From NCBI RefSeq assembly GCF_964204645.1, contig NC_134032.1, positions 14,812,275 through 14,876,274 on the forward strand: DNA of 64,000 nucleotides. The letters run 5' to 3'. Shown here one piece after another: positions 24,501-34,875 of the stretch (the stretch's first letter is position 1; each line of letters opens with the position of its first letter). Position numbers and translations under genes: made by a program. This DNA is from Tubulanus polymorphus (taxonomy: Eukaryota; Nemertea; Palaeonemertea; Tubulaniformes; Tubulanidae). The notes beneath the pieces are model-generated. The model was not told the origin of the DNA and searched no databases. It saw only the letters and a list, made by a program, of their open reading frames with translations.

Positions 24501-26372
24501 TAGGACGTTAACTACTGTGGCAATATGGGGTCCACCAGGTGTCACTAGTGTGCAGTAGGATGTTAACTACTGTGGCAATAGGGGATCCACCAGGTGTCAC
24601 TAGTGTGCAGTAGGATATCAACTACTGTGGCAATATGGGGTCCACCAGGTGTCACTAGTGTGCAGTAGGATGTTAACTACTGTGGCAATAGGGGATCCAC
24701 CAGGTGTCACTAGTGTGCAGTAGGATATCAACTACTGTGGCAATATGGGGTCCACCAGGTGTCACTAGTGTGCAGTAGGACGCTAACTACTGCGGCAATA
24801 GGGGATCCACCAGGTGTCACTAGTGTGCAGTAGGATATTAACTACTGTGGCAATATGGGGTCCACCAGGTGTCACTAGTGTGCAGTAGGATGTTAACTAC
24901 TGTGGCAATATGGGGTCCACCAGGTGTCACTAGTGTGCAGTAGGATGTTAACTACTGCAGCAATAGAGGATTCCACTTGTGGTAAGTGAGGATCCACCAG
25001 GTGTCAATAGGGTGCAGTAGGACATTTACTTCTGTGGCGATAGGGGATCCACCAGGTTTCACTAGTGTGCAGTAGGACGTGTCATGACTTACATGTTTAA
25101 ATGATGTAAAATGGCCGTCGCGAAGAATCGAAGATTATAAACAGCACGAGGAATATCAACCATCGTTGCCAGGGATACGGGTTTACCCTGATCGCGTGAT
25201 TCGAAACGAGCGAATTCATCTAACTTCGATTCCAAAACGTTCGCGATCTGTAGCAGAATTTGTGATCGTTCCTGCGGAGGTTTCCCCGACCAGCTGAAAA
25301 AACATCAAGTATTTTCAGTAATGGTGGGGATAACAGGGATATGTGTGATGTTATCGCGATCAAAATAGAGTTCGAAAAATTTTAATATATTGGCTCTGAG
25401 GTAAGTGTACTTTTACCACAACCATAGCTTCAACTTATCAAAAGCACAAGAGACCACACCACAGTGGGCTCGTACTTGAAGTTCTGGCCAGGCCATCATC
25501 CATCCTAATGTCTATTTCAACCTGACTTAAGAGCATTCCTGGTGACCTAGCTCAGTCAGTTTTGGTAGTACATACCTGATGGAAGTCTTATTAGGAACAG
25601 AATGCATTGGCAGTCGACCTAAAATATCGCGTTTTAATCCACTTTAAACTATATTGAAGGATATCCATATAATCTGCATTGAGAGGGGTTCCTGAGAGAA
25701 CAGAGACTCCATGATTTGAAAGTTTAACAATATGTTTCCATGCCTACCAACTGAAGTTTGGTACGTAGGCATGGAAACATATTGTTAAACTTTCAAATCA
25801 TGGAGTCACTTCTCTTCATTTAACCCCTTTCACTTTTTGGATATCCTTTAAAACAGTTTCAAATGGATTAAAAAATGATGATTTAGGTCGACTGCCTGTC
25901 CTTTCTGGTCCTATTAAGACCTTTATCAGGTATGTACTCCCAAAAATTAGCGAGCTAGGCCACCCGGAATGCTCTCAAGTCAGGTTGAAATAGACATTAT
26001 TTAGGTACTAAACAAAGAAACAAGTACCAGTGTACCCGAAATATTTGATGGTCTAAACTAATTCTCCTACTATTCATCCCAGAATACGAGTCCTGCTGCT
26101 GTGTGTCGTGGTCCCTGGGCCTGGAAGACGGTATCAGGGTATTCTCATTGACTGAGTGAGTCTTGCATTTCTCTTCTGTTGTGTTGAAACGCCTACCCTT
26201 TGAATGCAGATTTAGCGGCGTTCACCGCTTGACACACTTCAGTTTCTGTGCTGTTCGGTATTTTTGCCCAAACTCTTCCAGTTGATGGGTCGAAACTATC
26301 GATCAACTCATCCGACTTCACAAAATTACCATTTACGAAGTTTTCAATCGTCAGCTCACCAGACGCCTCCAT
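18520..26372 (-). CDS. ALDH8A1: 2-aminomuconic semialdehyde dehydrogenase (ALDH8A1)
   Basis: NAD-dependent cytosolic aldehyde dehydrogenase; in animals ALDH8A1 oxidises 2-aminomuconate semialdehyde in the kynurenine branch of tryptophan breakdown. Exons on the minus strand: 26372-26197, 25293-25093, 24218-24007, 23718-23552, 22700-22630, 22520-22416, 21249-21084, 20384-20271, 20168-20073, 18669-18520; total 1458 nt, 485 aa against 487 in human. Visible motifs: the SPWN cofactor motif, FTGS, the general base Glu in SLELGGKNP (about E252), the nucleophile in FANQGEICLCTSR (about C286), EEIFGPV, and the C-terminal MPFGGMKSSGIGREG. The start at 26372 fits the human N-terminus (ENF...GKF); an upstream in-frame ATG at 26426 would add 18 residues. 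Four of its introns are each filled by a different minisatellite. It is head to head with BAG3. Confidence 0.95.
18738..19025. mobile_element. piggyBac-like MITE, copy 2 (inverted)
   Basis: A 288-bp element in ALDH8A1 intron 9 flanked by TTAA (18734-18737 and 19026-19029), with the same CCCTTTCAGTGC and GCACTGAAAGGG ends as the element at 11741-12034. The interior runs in the opposite direction. An 8-10 bp palindromic word, CACCGCACTGCGGTG or variants, recurs inside. Confidence 0.85.
19288..19479. mobile_element. TIR element carrying three GACCCGGCCG boxes
   Basis: Perfect 18-bp inverted ends, GATACCTTGTTTCTCCGC and its complement, bound a 192-bp element in ALDH8A1 intron 9. Inside, the word GACCCGGCCG occurs three times. 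No coding capacity. Confidence 0.7.
19732..19838. mobile_element. Palindromic element, family C
   Basis: 'cccagttccacagttctgtg' at the left and 'cacaactgtggaactggatc' at the right, with inverted 'gagttaa' arms between. It lies in ALDH8A1 intron 9. Confidence 0.7.
20400..20970. repeat. 17-bp minisatellite filling ALDH8A1 intron 7
   Basis: More than 30 degenerate copies of 'tatatctaatagtgcta' and 'tctgatagtcc' variants, A/T-rich, with a higher-order repeat visible around 20470-20760. Confidence 0.9.
21300..22065. repeat. 56-bp minisatellite in ALDH8A1 intron 6
   Basis: About 13 units containing 'cagtaagaccctcagtaaca' and 'tttcatatttctgttcaaat'. One to two inverted units of the same satellite occur at 34424-34505 downstream of the first zinc-finger gene, together with the flanking sequence seen at 22227-22310. 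Confidence 0.9.
22073..22205. mobile_element. Palindromic MITE with GGGCCCGGTTTC ends
   Basis: 'gggcccggtttcacgaaaaa' at the left and 'ttttttcgagaaactggacc' at the right are inverted copies. A related half element is at about 55785-55850. Confidence 0.65.
22745..23530. repeat. 30-bp minisatellite filling ALDH8A1 intron 4
   Basis: About 25 units of 'ccaatataactgtggaacaa' plus 'tgcccaaag', the right part being more regular, with a duplicated block around 23160-23290 and 23390-23510. Long open frames on both strands come only from the 30-bp period. Confidence 0.9.
24240..25085. repeat. 55-bp minisatellite filling ALDH8A1 intron 2
   Basis: About 14 units of 55 bp, each with 'tccaccaggtgtcactagtg' and 'tgcagtaggatgttaactac'. 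The array reaches almost from one splice site to the other. Confidence 0.92.
25507..25996. mobile_element. Long inverted repeat with perfect central hairpin
   Basis: About 490 bp in ALDH8A1 intron 1 centred near 25752. The outer arms (TCTATTTCAACCTGACTT and its complement, with shared GTCGACCTAAA words) are diverged. The central 100 bp around CATGATTTGAAAGTTTAACA and its inverse pair almost perfectly. It looks like a non-autonomous DNA transposon and would form a strong hairpin in RNA. Confidence 0.8.
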
Positions 26373-26774
26373 CTTGTCGTGAATAAAATTGCAATTGAAA
26401 TTGGGGAAAACCGAGAACAAATTCAATTCAATACATTATTCATAAAAGACAATTTGTTCATAACATACAGCGGTTTTAGGGTCAACTATTAAAACGCGGC
26501 AGATATGTCGTATTGATTCATAACTAGAAGCATTACCAATGAATATATTGCAGCTAATCTGTAGAATTAGCCGAATCCGGTTTTTCACGATATCCGCGTC
26601 CGTTTTAGATTCCGGAGTGTACGTCCTGATTGTACGGACGACTTGTCAAAAGTTCTACAGTTTTCTGTGGTTTTCTAGCCTATTCTAGGGATATTTCTAG
26701 GTAATTCTAGGGTATTCTTACCGCACTTTATGCTGACCAGTGAAATCACTATATATTGAAGCCACTCGCCAGCG
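26373..26774. promoter_or_regulatory. Head-to-head intergenic region of ALDH8A1 and BAG3
   Basis: Only 402 bp separate the two start codons, so both 5' UTRs and both core promoters must fit here unless there are upstream exons. No clear TATA box at a suitable distance: a TATATA at about 26751 is only some 25 bp before the BAG3 ATG. A shared bidirectional promoter is inferred from the arrangement. Confidence 0.6.
26653..26717 (+). promoter_or_regulatory. Candidate step-type heat-shock element cluster
   Basis: Seven TTC triplets start at 26653, 26663, 26673, 26683, 26695, 26705 and 26715, i.e. 10-bp spacing with one 12-bp step. Step-type HSEs are written nTTCn repeated with 5-bp gaps, which gives exactly this 10-bp period. 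It lies 58-122 bp before the BAG3 ATG, and BAG3 is a known HSF1 target in vertebrates. Function is inferred. Confidence 0.5.
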
Positions 26775-29120
26775 ATGACAACTAATTATCAACAGGAACC
26801 GTTTCCGTACGGCTGGGAAATGTTACTCGACTCAACGACCGGTATGCCGTTCTATGTAGATCACGTCAATCAAGTAACAACGTGGAAAGATCCGCGATTA
26901 GATTCAATTGAACGAAGCGGTCAGCATCATTCAGCGCGCAGTCAGGGTCCGCTACAACAATCAGCGGTAAGTTTTCAATTTCCGCTACGACTACGTACCA
27001 GTCAGAGGAGAATCCGCTTTAATTTGGATCATTTGTAGGCACCAACAAAATTCATCATCCGGGTTACGGGAAATCCAGATTTTGCGCTACAATAGTTTCA
27101 TCAAATCATTCACTGAAGGAAACCTGTTGGGCTTCATTTTTATTTCTGAATGTGGGTTTTTTTTCTTTATAATCGTCAACACAACAGGGACTTGTTGACA
27201 CAAAAGGATGTTGACCCCAGTATCCTAGGTACTATATATAAAAAGACTGTCTCTATATAGTACCTAGGATACTGGGATCAAAATCCTTTTGTGTCAAGTC
27301 CCTGTGGATAACACTAACTGATAGTGTTTCATCGATAGTTATAATGGTGGGAGGATCACAACTGTCAGTCCAAACTTCACTGATGAGCCCTGCCCCCCTC
27401 TGTCCCACTATCTCACCCCCTCATCCCCTATTATTGGTGGCCCTCTGGCACACTATGTCTCACTCCCCCTATTGGTGGCCGCCCTCTGGCCCACTATGTC
27501 TCACTCCCCCTATTGGTGGCCGCCCTCTGGCCCACTATGTCTCACTCCCCCTATTGGTGGCCGCCCTCTGGCACACTATGTCTCACTCCCCCTATTGGTG
27601 GCCGCCCTCTGGCCCACTATGTCTCCCCCGCCCCCTATTGGTGGCCGCCCTCTGGCCCACTATGTCTCACTCCCCCTATTGGTGGCCGCCCTCTGGCCCA
27701 CTATGTCTCACTCCCCCTATTGGTGGCCGCCCTCTGGCCCACTATGTCTCCCCCGCCCCCTATTGGTGGCCGCCCTCTGGCCCACTATGTCTCACTCCCC
27801 CTATTGGTGGCCGCCCTCTGGCCCACTATGTATGACAGATTTTATATTTTGTTTTAGGTTCGAGGTGGAGGTAGTTATCAGTCTGATGGTAGTGTACAGA
27901 TTCCAATACAAAGAGGAGGTTATAGTCAAAATCCACCCTTCAATCAGCAGCAACAACAACAACAACAACAGTGGTATCCAAATAACCAACCACAGCCGCA
28001 GCAGCAGCATCAATACGGGTATCCTCCTCACTTGCAGAATGTTAGAGTGACTGGCCCCGGGTACCCTACTGGACCTCATGAAAGCTCAAGGATGACGGGA
28101 TATCCTACCAGGCCCCAGGAACACTCTAGGATGCCCGTGTACCCTACCGGGCCCGAGAATTCTGGAATGCCCGGATACCCTACCGGGCCCCAGATGAACT
28201 CTAGTATGCCTGGGTACCCTACTGGGCCCCAGGTAAACTCGAGAATGCCCGGGTACCCTGCAGGACCTCAGCAATATCCACAAATGCCATTTCCAACTGC
28301 ACCAGCCGAACAAAATATCAAAATATCTCATCAGGTCGGAGAAGGAGGCGGAAATAAACAACATCGCAACCAATCAGAAAATGTGATAACGTCAGATGCG
28401 ATACCTGTGATACGCGAGCACAAGGCAGCTGCAGCTGGTGATAGACCGAGATCGGCCGATATGGCGTCGAAACTACGCACCGATCAGCTTTACGCCGACG
28501 CCGCCAATAAGAAATGCGCATCGGCCGCGTCATCGCCGCAGGTAGCGCGTAAAGCTAAATACCAGAGTCTACCGCCGGAGTTGGCGTCGATGGAAAAAGT
28601 GAAAGACATCGAAAACGACACGACCGATATTCTCGAACAGGTGAATCATTTCAACGGCAAATCGAAAGACAAACAATATAAATACCTCGAGGAGATGTTA
28701 ACAAGAAATATGATTAGTTTAGACGACGTCGACTCGTGCGGTAAAGATCAAATACGACAAGCGCGAAAAAACTGCATTCGTATGGTTCAATCGGCGCTCG
28801 ATCAGTTAGAGTTGAAGGCGTTCTCGAACGAGACGGGTAGTGGTGGCACCACCGAGGGTAACACCAACGAGCAGACGTCGATGAAACCCGGAGCGTCGTC
28901 TCCGACTGAGGAGGTCGTACAGCGCACCGAAAAACAATTGAATATTCTCAGCTCCGGGCAACTGAATGCCGGTCAACAATACCCTAGTGCCGGGCAACAA
29001 TACCCTGGCACCGGTCAACAATACCCCGGCACCGGTCAGCGGAAAACTGGTTCCGGTCAGCAAAATTCAGGTCCCACTCGCGTTAAAGAAATGACTTTAA
29101 ACAGTGAAATTAATTGTTAG
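26775..29120 (+). CDS. BAG3: BAG3 co-chaperone (WW and BAG domains)
   Basis: HSP70 nucleotide-exchange factor and scaffold in chaperone-assisted autophagy. Exons 26775-26966 and 27858-29120, total 1455 nt, 484 aa (human 575). The WW domain occupies roughly residues 10-43, with W14, Y27, W37 and P40. Two motifs like the IPV sites that bind small heat-shock proteins are present: IPIQRGGY just after the intron and AIPVIREHK near residue 245. Between them lie a poly-Gln run and about six imperfect repeats of MPGYPTGPQ. The BAG domain spans about residues 305-385 (LASMEKVKDIENDTTDI ... SALDQLELKA). The C-terminus has AGQQYPGTGQQ repeats. One intron after the WW domain. Possible polyadenylation signals AATAAA lie at 30192, 30515 and 30558. 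Neighbour: divergent ALDH8A1. Confidence 0.93.
27187..27306. mobile_element. Palindromic MITE in the BAG3 intron
   Basis: Inverted arms ACAGGGACTTGTTGACACAA and its near complement, with CCAGTATCCTAGGTACTATA and its inverse inside. It resembles the hAT-like palindrome at 38739-38877 in its CAGGG(A/G)CTTG ends and CAGTATCC core. Confidence 0.7.
27405..27835. repeat. 41-bp minisatellite in the BAG3 intron
   Basis: About ten units containing 'cccctattggtggccgccct' and 'ctggcccactatgtctcact'. Each carries an inverted CCAAT word (ATTGG). The array ends about 20 bp before the exon 2 acceptor. Confidence 0.92.
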
Positions 29121-31228
29121 ATGAAATGTTTATATTTTTAGCATAACTTAGATGGTTTTTGTTAGAGCTGGACTCAGTCCTGAACTCAGTAACTGAGTTT
29201 GGGTTGAGTCTACAGTAATATTGCAGTGTTATGTGTTTCACTATATGCCATCAGTGTAGACTTTGCTAAGGCCAGTTTGAACTTATTGTCATCGGACGAA
29301 ATAGCGAAGCTTGAACCCGGTAGTGATATTGTGTGTTGAAATGAGATATAGATAATTGTGACGGATTTTAATACTTATTTTCTATGCATTTGTATTATTT
29401 GACGCTATAAACTGTAAAGCAAGCAACACGTGCAGAAGCTGTCGGCATCTGTTAGTCTCAGTCCGTCGGTTAGTGATACCCGGTATCCATTGTTTATTGT
29501 CTCTATGGAAACAAATATATTCCTATCAATTGTTGACGAGGGTTTATATTATGATTGTTGAATTATTTAGAAATAATTTATGACGGGTAAAACTGATGTC
29601 GTTCAATGTAATTATTGTGAATATTGAGAAGACGTTAGAATGATTAGAATAGTATAGAAAAGTTGAGGGGGTCTGCGGGGGGGGTCAGGGGATGTTGGAG
29701 TTTGCTACAAATTGTGTGTCGAGTGATTTCTGTAGTTTCATGAAATGCATGTGTAGGACGTTACTACGCGTTATTATGGTTTTAGAAAACCACAGCAGTA
29801 CAGTTGTTCAGAGTTCCACAGGTCAGCATTCATTCTCCACAGTTCTAGTTCCAGCTCCACAGTTCTGGACTCATTTCCACGGTTCTAGATTCAGTTCCAC
29901 AGTTTTGGATCCAGTTCCACTGTTCAGAACCCAGTTCCATAGTTCTGGACTCAGTTCCACAGTTCTGGACTCAGTTCTACTGTTCTGGACTCAGTTCCAC
30001 AGTTCTTGACTCATTTCCACAGTTCTAGACTCGGTTCCACAGTTGTGGATCCAGTTCCACTGTTCTAGACTCAGTTCCACAGTTGTGGATCCAGTTCCAC
30101 AGTTCTGGACTCAGTTTCTCACTTTGTTAAAATTTGACTTTTTACCCTGAACTAGTTCCGACTGTGCAGTCCTTAGTTGTGTGAGCAGTCAAATAAACAC
30201 CAGTTAAAACATTTTGTCTCAACTAATTATCCTCTGATTCGTTAGTTTCACTTGTGTCTCTCAGTTGAAGTGTTCGTGTTATGCTTGAAGATGTAGCTTA
30301 AATTGTTTTGAGAATCAACGAAATTGAAATCAATGTAGAAAACTAATGTTTGTATAAAAATTGGTCTCATTTCACTTGTGTATTATATGATATTTCAGTG
30401 AATGATTTATGGCTTGAGAATAAGTTGCTTTTTATAATTCATCGATGATACAATGAAATTAAATGATCATTTTATTTTATTTTACATACCCGTGTGTATA
30501 TTTATTTGCTGCAAAATAAATTATTATAGGCTTTGAAATTGGTTAAGATTATGAGAAAATAAATGAATTATCATCAAGTTGAGAAACTAAGTCGTCTTTG
30601 TTTTATTCATTCGTGTTTGGAGGATGTATTTGTAATAGGCGTCCATTGGTTACTCAGGGGCCAGTTGCTGAATAGACGGTTAGACTTAGGTTAGATCATC
30701 ATTTAGAGCACTTAACCAGATTGACAATTAAAGTTGGAATTGTTTATCCGCCTGTTCTCTAGAGCAATGCATCCTCTGACCTCTTGGAATGGGTGGCGGG
30801 GCTCGAGTCGGGGGCAGTTTGTTGGCATTATGTCGAACATTGCTTGACACACTGACGTCACTCAAAAAATAATTGGTTCTAAGCAACACACAGTTTAAAA
30901 TCTCAGTGTGTCCCTCTAGTGTGCCATAACATGATAACAAAGGCCCAGCAAAGAACATAGACAGATGTAAAATCAATACGGAATTCGCATCCTCATATTT
31001 TCTGTTATAAGGGTGCTTCTTTCGTTTTTTGTATTCTAAATTGTATTTTTGGTTCTTATGTAATTAAATGTTGAAATAAATTGAATATTGAATTGAATTG
31101 AATTTTTCTTTTCGTCATATCCGCACTAAACACAGTAGTGATTGAGTTTAAAGGCGCCGCTGTTGTTAACTGATGAAATTACGCCCGTTTTATCCTCGTT
31201 TTACTGCATAAAATGATATAGATCGACG
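29121..31228 (+). other. BAG3 3' UTR and intergenic DNA
   Basis: Probably BAG3 3' UTR up to one of several AATAAA signals between 30192 and 30563. A minisatellite of 'cagttccacagttctggact' units fills 29800-30115. A half family A element is at about 30655-30730, and a retroelement-like tail (AATAAATTGAATTGAATTGAA type) is near 31070-31105. No further gene is visible. Confidence 0.6.
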
Positions 31229-33703
31229 ATGGTTTTATTGAGTAAGTTATTTTCAAACTACCGAACATTTGAATTTATTACAATAAAGCCCGTTTAATGA
31301 ATTAAAACGAATTCAAGTTCGAATTTTCCCGATGAATCATCGATTCTGGGTTCGAATCCCGAATATTGTAAATATTTATTTTTGAATGTTTATTTTGTAG
31401 CTGTTGACGTTATTTCGTTGGTGTCTATCGTTCGCCAGGCAAATCTACACGATATCAAATACGTTAGATTTGGTAAGGGTTTCGGTCAATTTTTTTATTT
31501 CAATTTTAATTTAAGTCTGTTCTGAATCGACTGAGACTGAGTGAGTCGGACAATGATTGAAGAAATCAATGATGTTGTTTTTTCAGAATACGCTAATGAA
31601 AAGTTGATTCACGATTTGAAAAAAGACGAAACTTATTTAGATGAAGTTGTTAAATTTGCTGAGGACGCCACCTGGCAACACTGGGCCGAATTACGACAAT
31701 CGGATCAGGGTAAGTTGATTTTACTTCTGGACATTTATTTCTTCATATTTTTCAAAAATTTTAAACCAGGCCCCACTTTTCTTTATTTGACCTTGACCCC
31801 TCGTTGTTTTCCAGTGTCCGAAGACCCCAAAGTCGATTCTCAAACCGGATCCGCATCCGACGTCGCTGTGGAAACCGTAACCGATAACGAGACAACAATG
31901 GTTACCGGTAAATCTCCGATTAAAATGGAACACGTCGTGGAACCGACGAATGAGGATATTACCACGGCGACTAGCGAGGTGATTATCGAGTATCCGCCCG
32001 ATCACAACAATATGGAGGTCGACGACGACGGTGAACTGGTCGATGACGCGGTCGATGACGCGGTCGACGACGCCGTCGACGATGAGGTCAAGAGAAAAGC
32101 GGCGAACGTCCTGAAATATCTCGGACAAATCGATGAAAATTTGAAACAAGAAGCGCCGGACTCGGAGGAGGAGGAAGGAGAGGATGGCGAGGAGGAAACC
32201 GGTCGATCATTAGAGGACGTCAGTCGAGTTATCGACCGATTGAAGTTATTCGAGTGCGAAATCTGCGGCGATACGTTCCTCACCGAGGACGGATTATTCA
32301 GCCATTGTCGCGCGGGAGGTTGCGAGGATCGAGACGACTCTAAACCGTACTCATGTCACAAGTGCGACCGTCGATTCATCAGTAAATCATCGCTCGGGAA
32401 ACACCTGCGCATGAATCGCTGTCCGAACTCCGAGGAGTACAGTACTCGGCGTAAAACGAAGAAATGGTACAACCTGAGCTCGGATATCGTCGAGGCGATG
32501 CGAGCCGACGGCAACAATGAGAATAACGAGGCCGTTAAACTAGAAACCGGACAGGTGAAGATCCTAACCGATAATACGTGTCGTCTGTGCGGGAAAGTGT
32601 TCTCGTCGCGGTGCGCCGTTCAAAAACACCTGCGCATGTTCCGCTGTAAGAAGATCAAAGCTATGAAACCGTTCGAGCAAAACGAAGAGGAAAGATCGTT
32701 CTGGTTAGAGGATAACGACGATGAATCCGACGAGAACGACGAGGCAGACGGCGTGAAACGCGTACAGTGCGGATTCTGCGAGGGAATCTACCCGACGATG
32801 CGTAAACTGAAGCAACACGTCCGATTCGATTGTCCGAAGGCGCCGAAATTCAAACCGAACGTCGACGTCGTCGAGAAGGTGAAAACTCCGTGCGATTTGT
32901 GCGGTAAAATTCTCAGCTCGCAGCGTAGCCTAGCGACGCACGTTCTGCGCACGCACAGTCGCAATCCGAAACCGTACACGTGCGACACCTGCTCGAAGGG
33001 TTTCCTAACTCGCGCGCATCTCAAACGTCACATGGTCGTACACGGCGCCGAGCGGGAATACCCGTGTTCGTTTTGCGGTAAACGTTTCGCCGAACAGTCG
33101 GGCAGACGTAAACACGAACGTCTGCACACTGGCGACCTGCCGTATCTGTGCATGACGTGCGGTAAACGATACAACGATATCGGCAGCTATAATCGATGCC
33201 TAGCGCGACACGAGGGCAGCATCGAGATGTACCCGTGCGATTTCTGCGATAAGATCCTCACGTCGAAGGGCAACAAGAAAAAACACGTCGATCACGTGCA
33301 CCTGCATCTGAAGTTGTACTCGTGTTCGACGTGCGGGAATTCGTTCGCTTCGAAGCAGACGCTGAATTCGCACGTGCGCAGTATTCACACGCTCGAACGC
33401 GAACATGCGTGCGATCTGTGTCCGAAATCATACGTCACGCGCTGGCAGCTGCAGCAGCACGTGCGCGTCGTCCATATCGGCGAACGCTACCAGTGCGCGC
33501 ACTGCGAGAAACTCTACACGAATAAACAGAAACTTTACAGTCACCTGCGTAAGGTACACGCGGTCGAACCGCTCGAGATCGGCGAGTTGGAGGACGGCGA
33601 ACAGGACGAGCTGACCGAGGAACCAGTCGCCGAGGAGCAAGTCAGAGTCGCAGCGGAACAACAGCTTATTATAGAACAGACCGTCGAATCGAAAGATGAT
33701 TAA
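31229..33703 (+). CDS. C2H2/C2HC zinc-finger protein, 12 fingers (paralogue 1)
   Basis: Probable nuclear DNA-binding factor; no specific orthologue recognised. Exons 31229-31241, 31401-31472, 31587-31709, 31815-33703; total 2097 nt, 698 aa. The start is the 13-nt coding part ATG GTT TTA TTG A before a GTAAGT donor; the same MVLL beginning and phase occur in the paralogue at 52632. The N-terminal region includes EYANEKLIHDL and DATWQHWAELR, matched in the paralogue by DFPDDQLIGCL and DVTWQRWNQQ. An acidic stretch has three VDDA repeats. Fingers run from about residue 216 to 652. The first four end in Cys (for example HLRMNRC, HLRMFRC, HVRFDC), so they are C2HC; seven are C2H2; one has Cys in place of the first His (NRCLARH). 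The 105-nt intron 3 has no stop and keeps frame if retained. Confidence 0.85.
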
Positions 33704-33865
33704 ATCAGTTTAAGAATCGTCTATAATTAAACGAGATGATGATGATGATTCTGAATTTATTTATTTCCCTGCGAGGAAAATCAGGGAACCGCCGACCCAC
33801 TTCTTGGTAATCAGGAAGCATACGGGGGATTTTGGATTCCCTGGATCTGTAATAACCGTGTTAAA

Positions 33866-33913
<48 letters not shown>

Positions 33914-34757
33914 CTGTAGATTTGTATATAGCTTCAACAAAAGGAGAGGTTTTGTTCGATAAAGAGAATTATATTTTTTCCATAGATTCGCAATTTCTTC
34001 ATCAACAAGTTTGTAATATTTGAAAAATGTCGCGATGTTGCAATGTTACCGATATTTATTCGATACTTTGTATATATTGATTAAAACTAATATGTTATAT
34101 CTGAACTATGTATTTTAACAATGGGTTTATTATAATGTCTTGATATTTTGTGTGTAAACGATTGTGTACATATGTACATTGTACATAGGATCTTAGTGGT
34201 GGAAGGAAACTATATCTATGAATGCTGGTGAACTCGTTTATTTTACCAGATTTCATTGTCCGAACGCAATTTCATCACGTTTACTGGTTAGAATTTCATT
34301 TGATGCTAGCAGAGCTGTCAACTATTCCTGATCATCAGTATTTGTGTAACACTGACTCTTTCATAACAAGAAATACTGATTTGATGTTTGATATGTACAA
34401 AAATATGCGATATGTTACTGAGGGTCTTACTGTTGATTACTGATTAATTTGAACAGAAATATGAAAGATGTTATTGAGGGTCTCAATGTTGATTACTGAT
34501 TAATTACTGGTTTTCTTTCACTCAAAAAATTAGATTTGTTACTGATAAGAGTTTTTCAGAGGTTGACAGTCCAGTTGCTCAGAGTTGGTTCGTGAAAGTT
34601 GAAATAGTGCTAATTGAAATTTCATTGTTACTATGGTATTCATCTGCCGGTTTTCATTAACCAACTTCTGAGCTACTGACCCCTGTACTAGTGTTAAAGG
34701 GCGTGAACTAATTCTAACTGACTGTAAATTTTATTTAATTAACCGCGCGACTGTACT
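33704..34757. other. Intergenic DNA after zinc-finger gene 1
   Basis: A (TAA)n microsatellite is at 33867-33912. At 34309-34505 lies an inverted fragment of the sequence seen around 22227-22310 and of the 56-bp satellite of ALDH8A1 intron 6. A family A element is at 34570-34685. No gene seen. Confidence 0.7.
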
Positions 34758-34758
34758 C

Positions 34759-34875
34759 CAGGGGCCAGTTGCACCGTTGTGGTCTTAAATCTTGAATTGT
34801 TAAATTGGCTATAGAACTAAGTTGGTCTTGGACTGGTCTCAAGTCTAAGCCATGACTAAGCAACCGACCTCAGCT
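34759..34875. mobile_element. Family B MITE, shortened
   Basis: Begins 'aggggccagttgcaccgttg' and ends 'ccatgactaagcaaccgacc'. It abuts the right copy of the inverted duplication; the left copy carries only the last 18-20 bp of this MITE. Confidence 0.75.

Noticed and set aside
24240-25085. CRISPR-like regular repeats
   Set aside because: Units are contiguous tandem copies without unique spacers, in a eukaryotic intron.
26750-26757. TATA box for BAG3
   Set aside because: TATATA lies only about 20-25 bp before the ATG, leaving no room for a normal leader.
31541-31586. Start of zinc-finger gene 1 at GTG 31541 or ATG 31553
   Set aside because: An acceptor TTTTTTCAG ends at 31586, and exons at 31229 and 31401 give an in-frame start shared with the paralogue. 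The upstream codons are intron.
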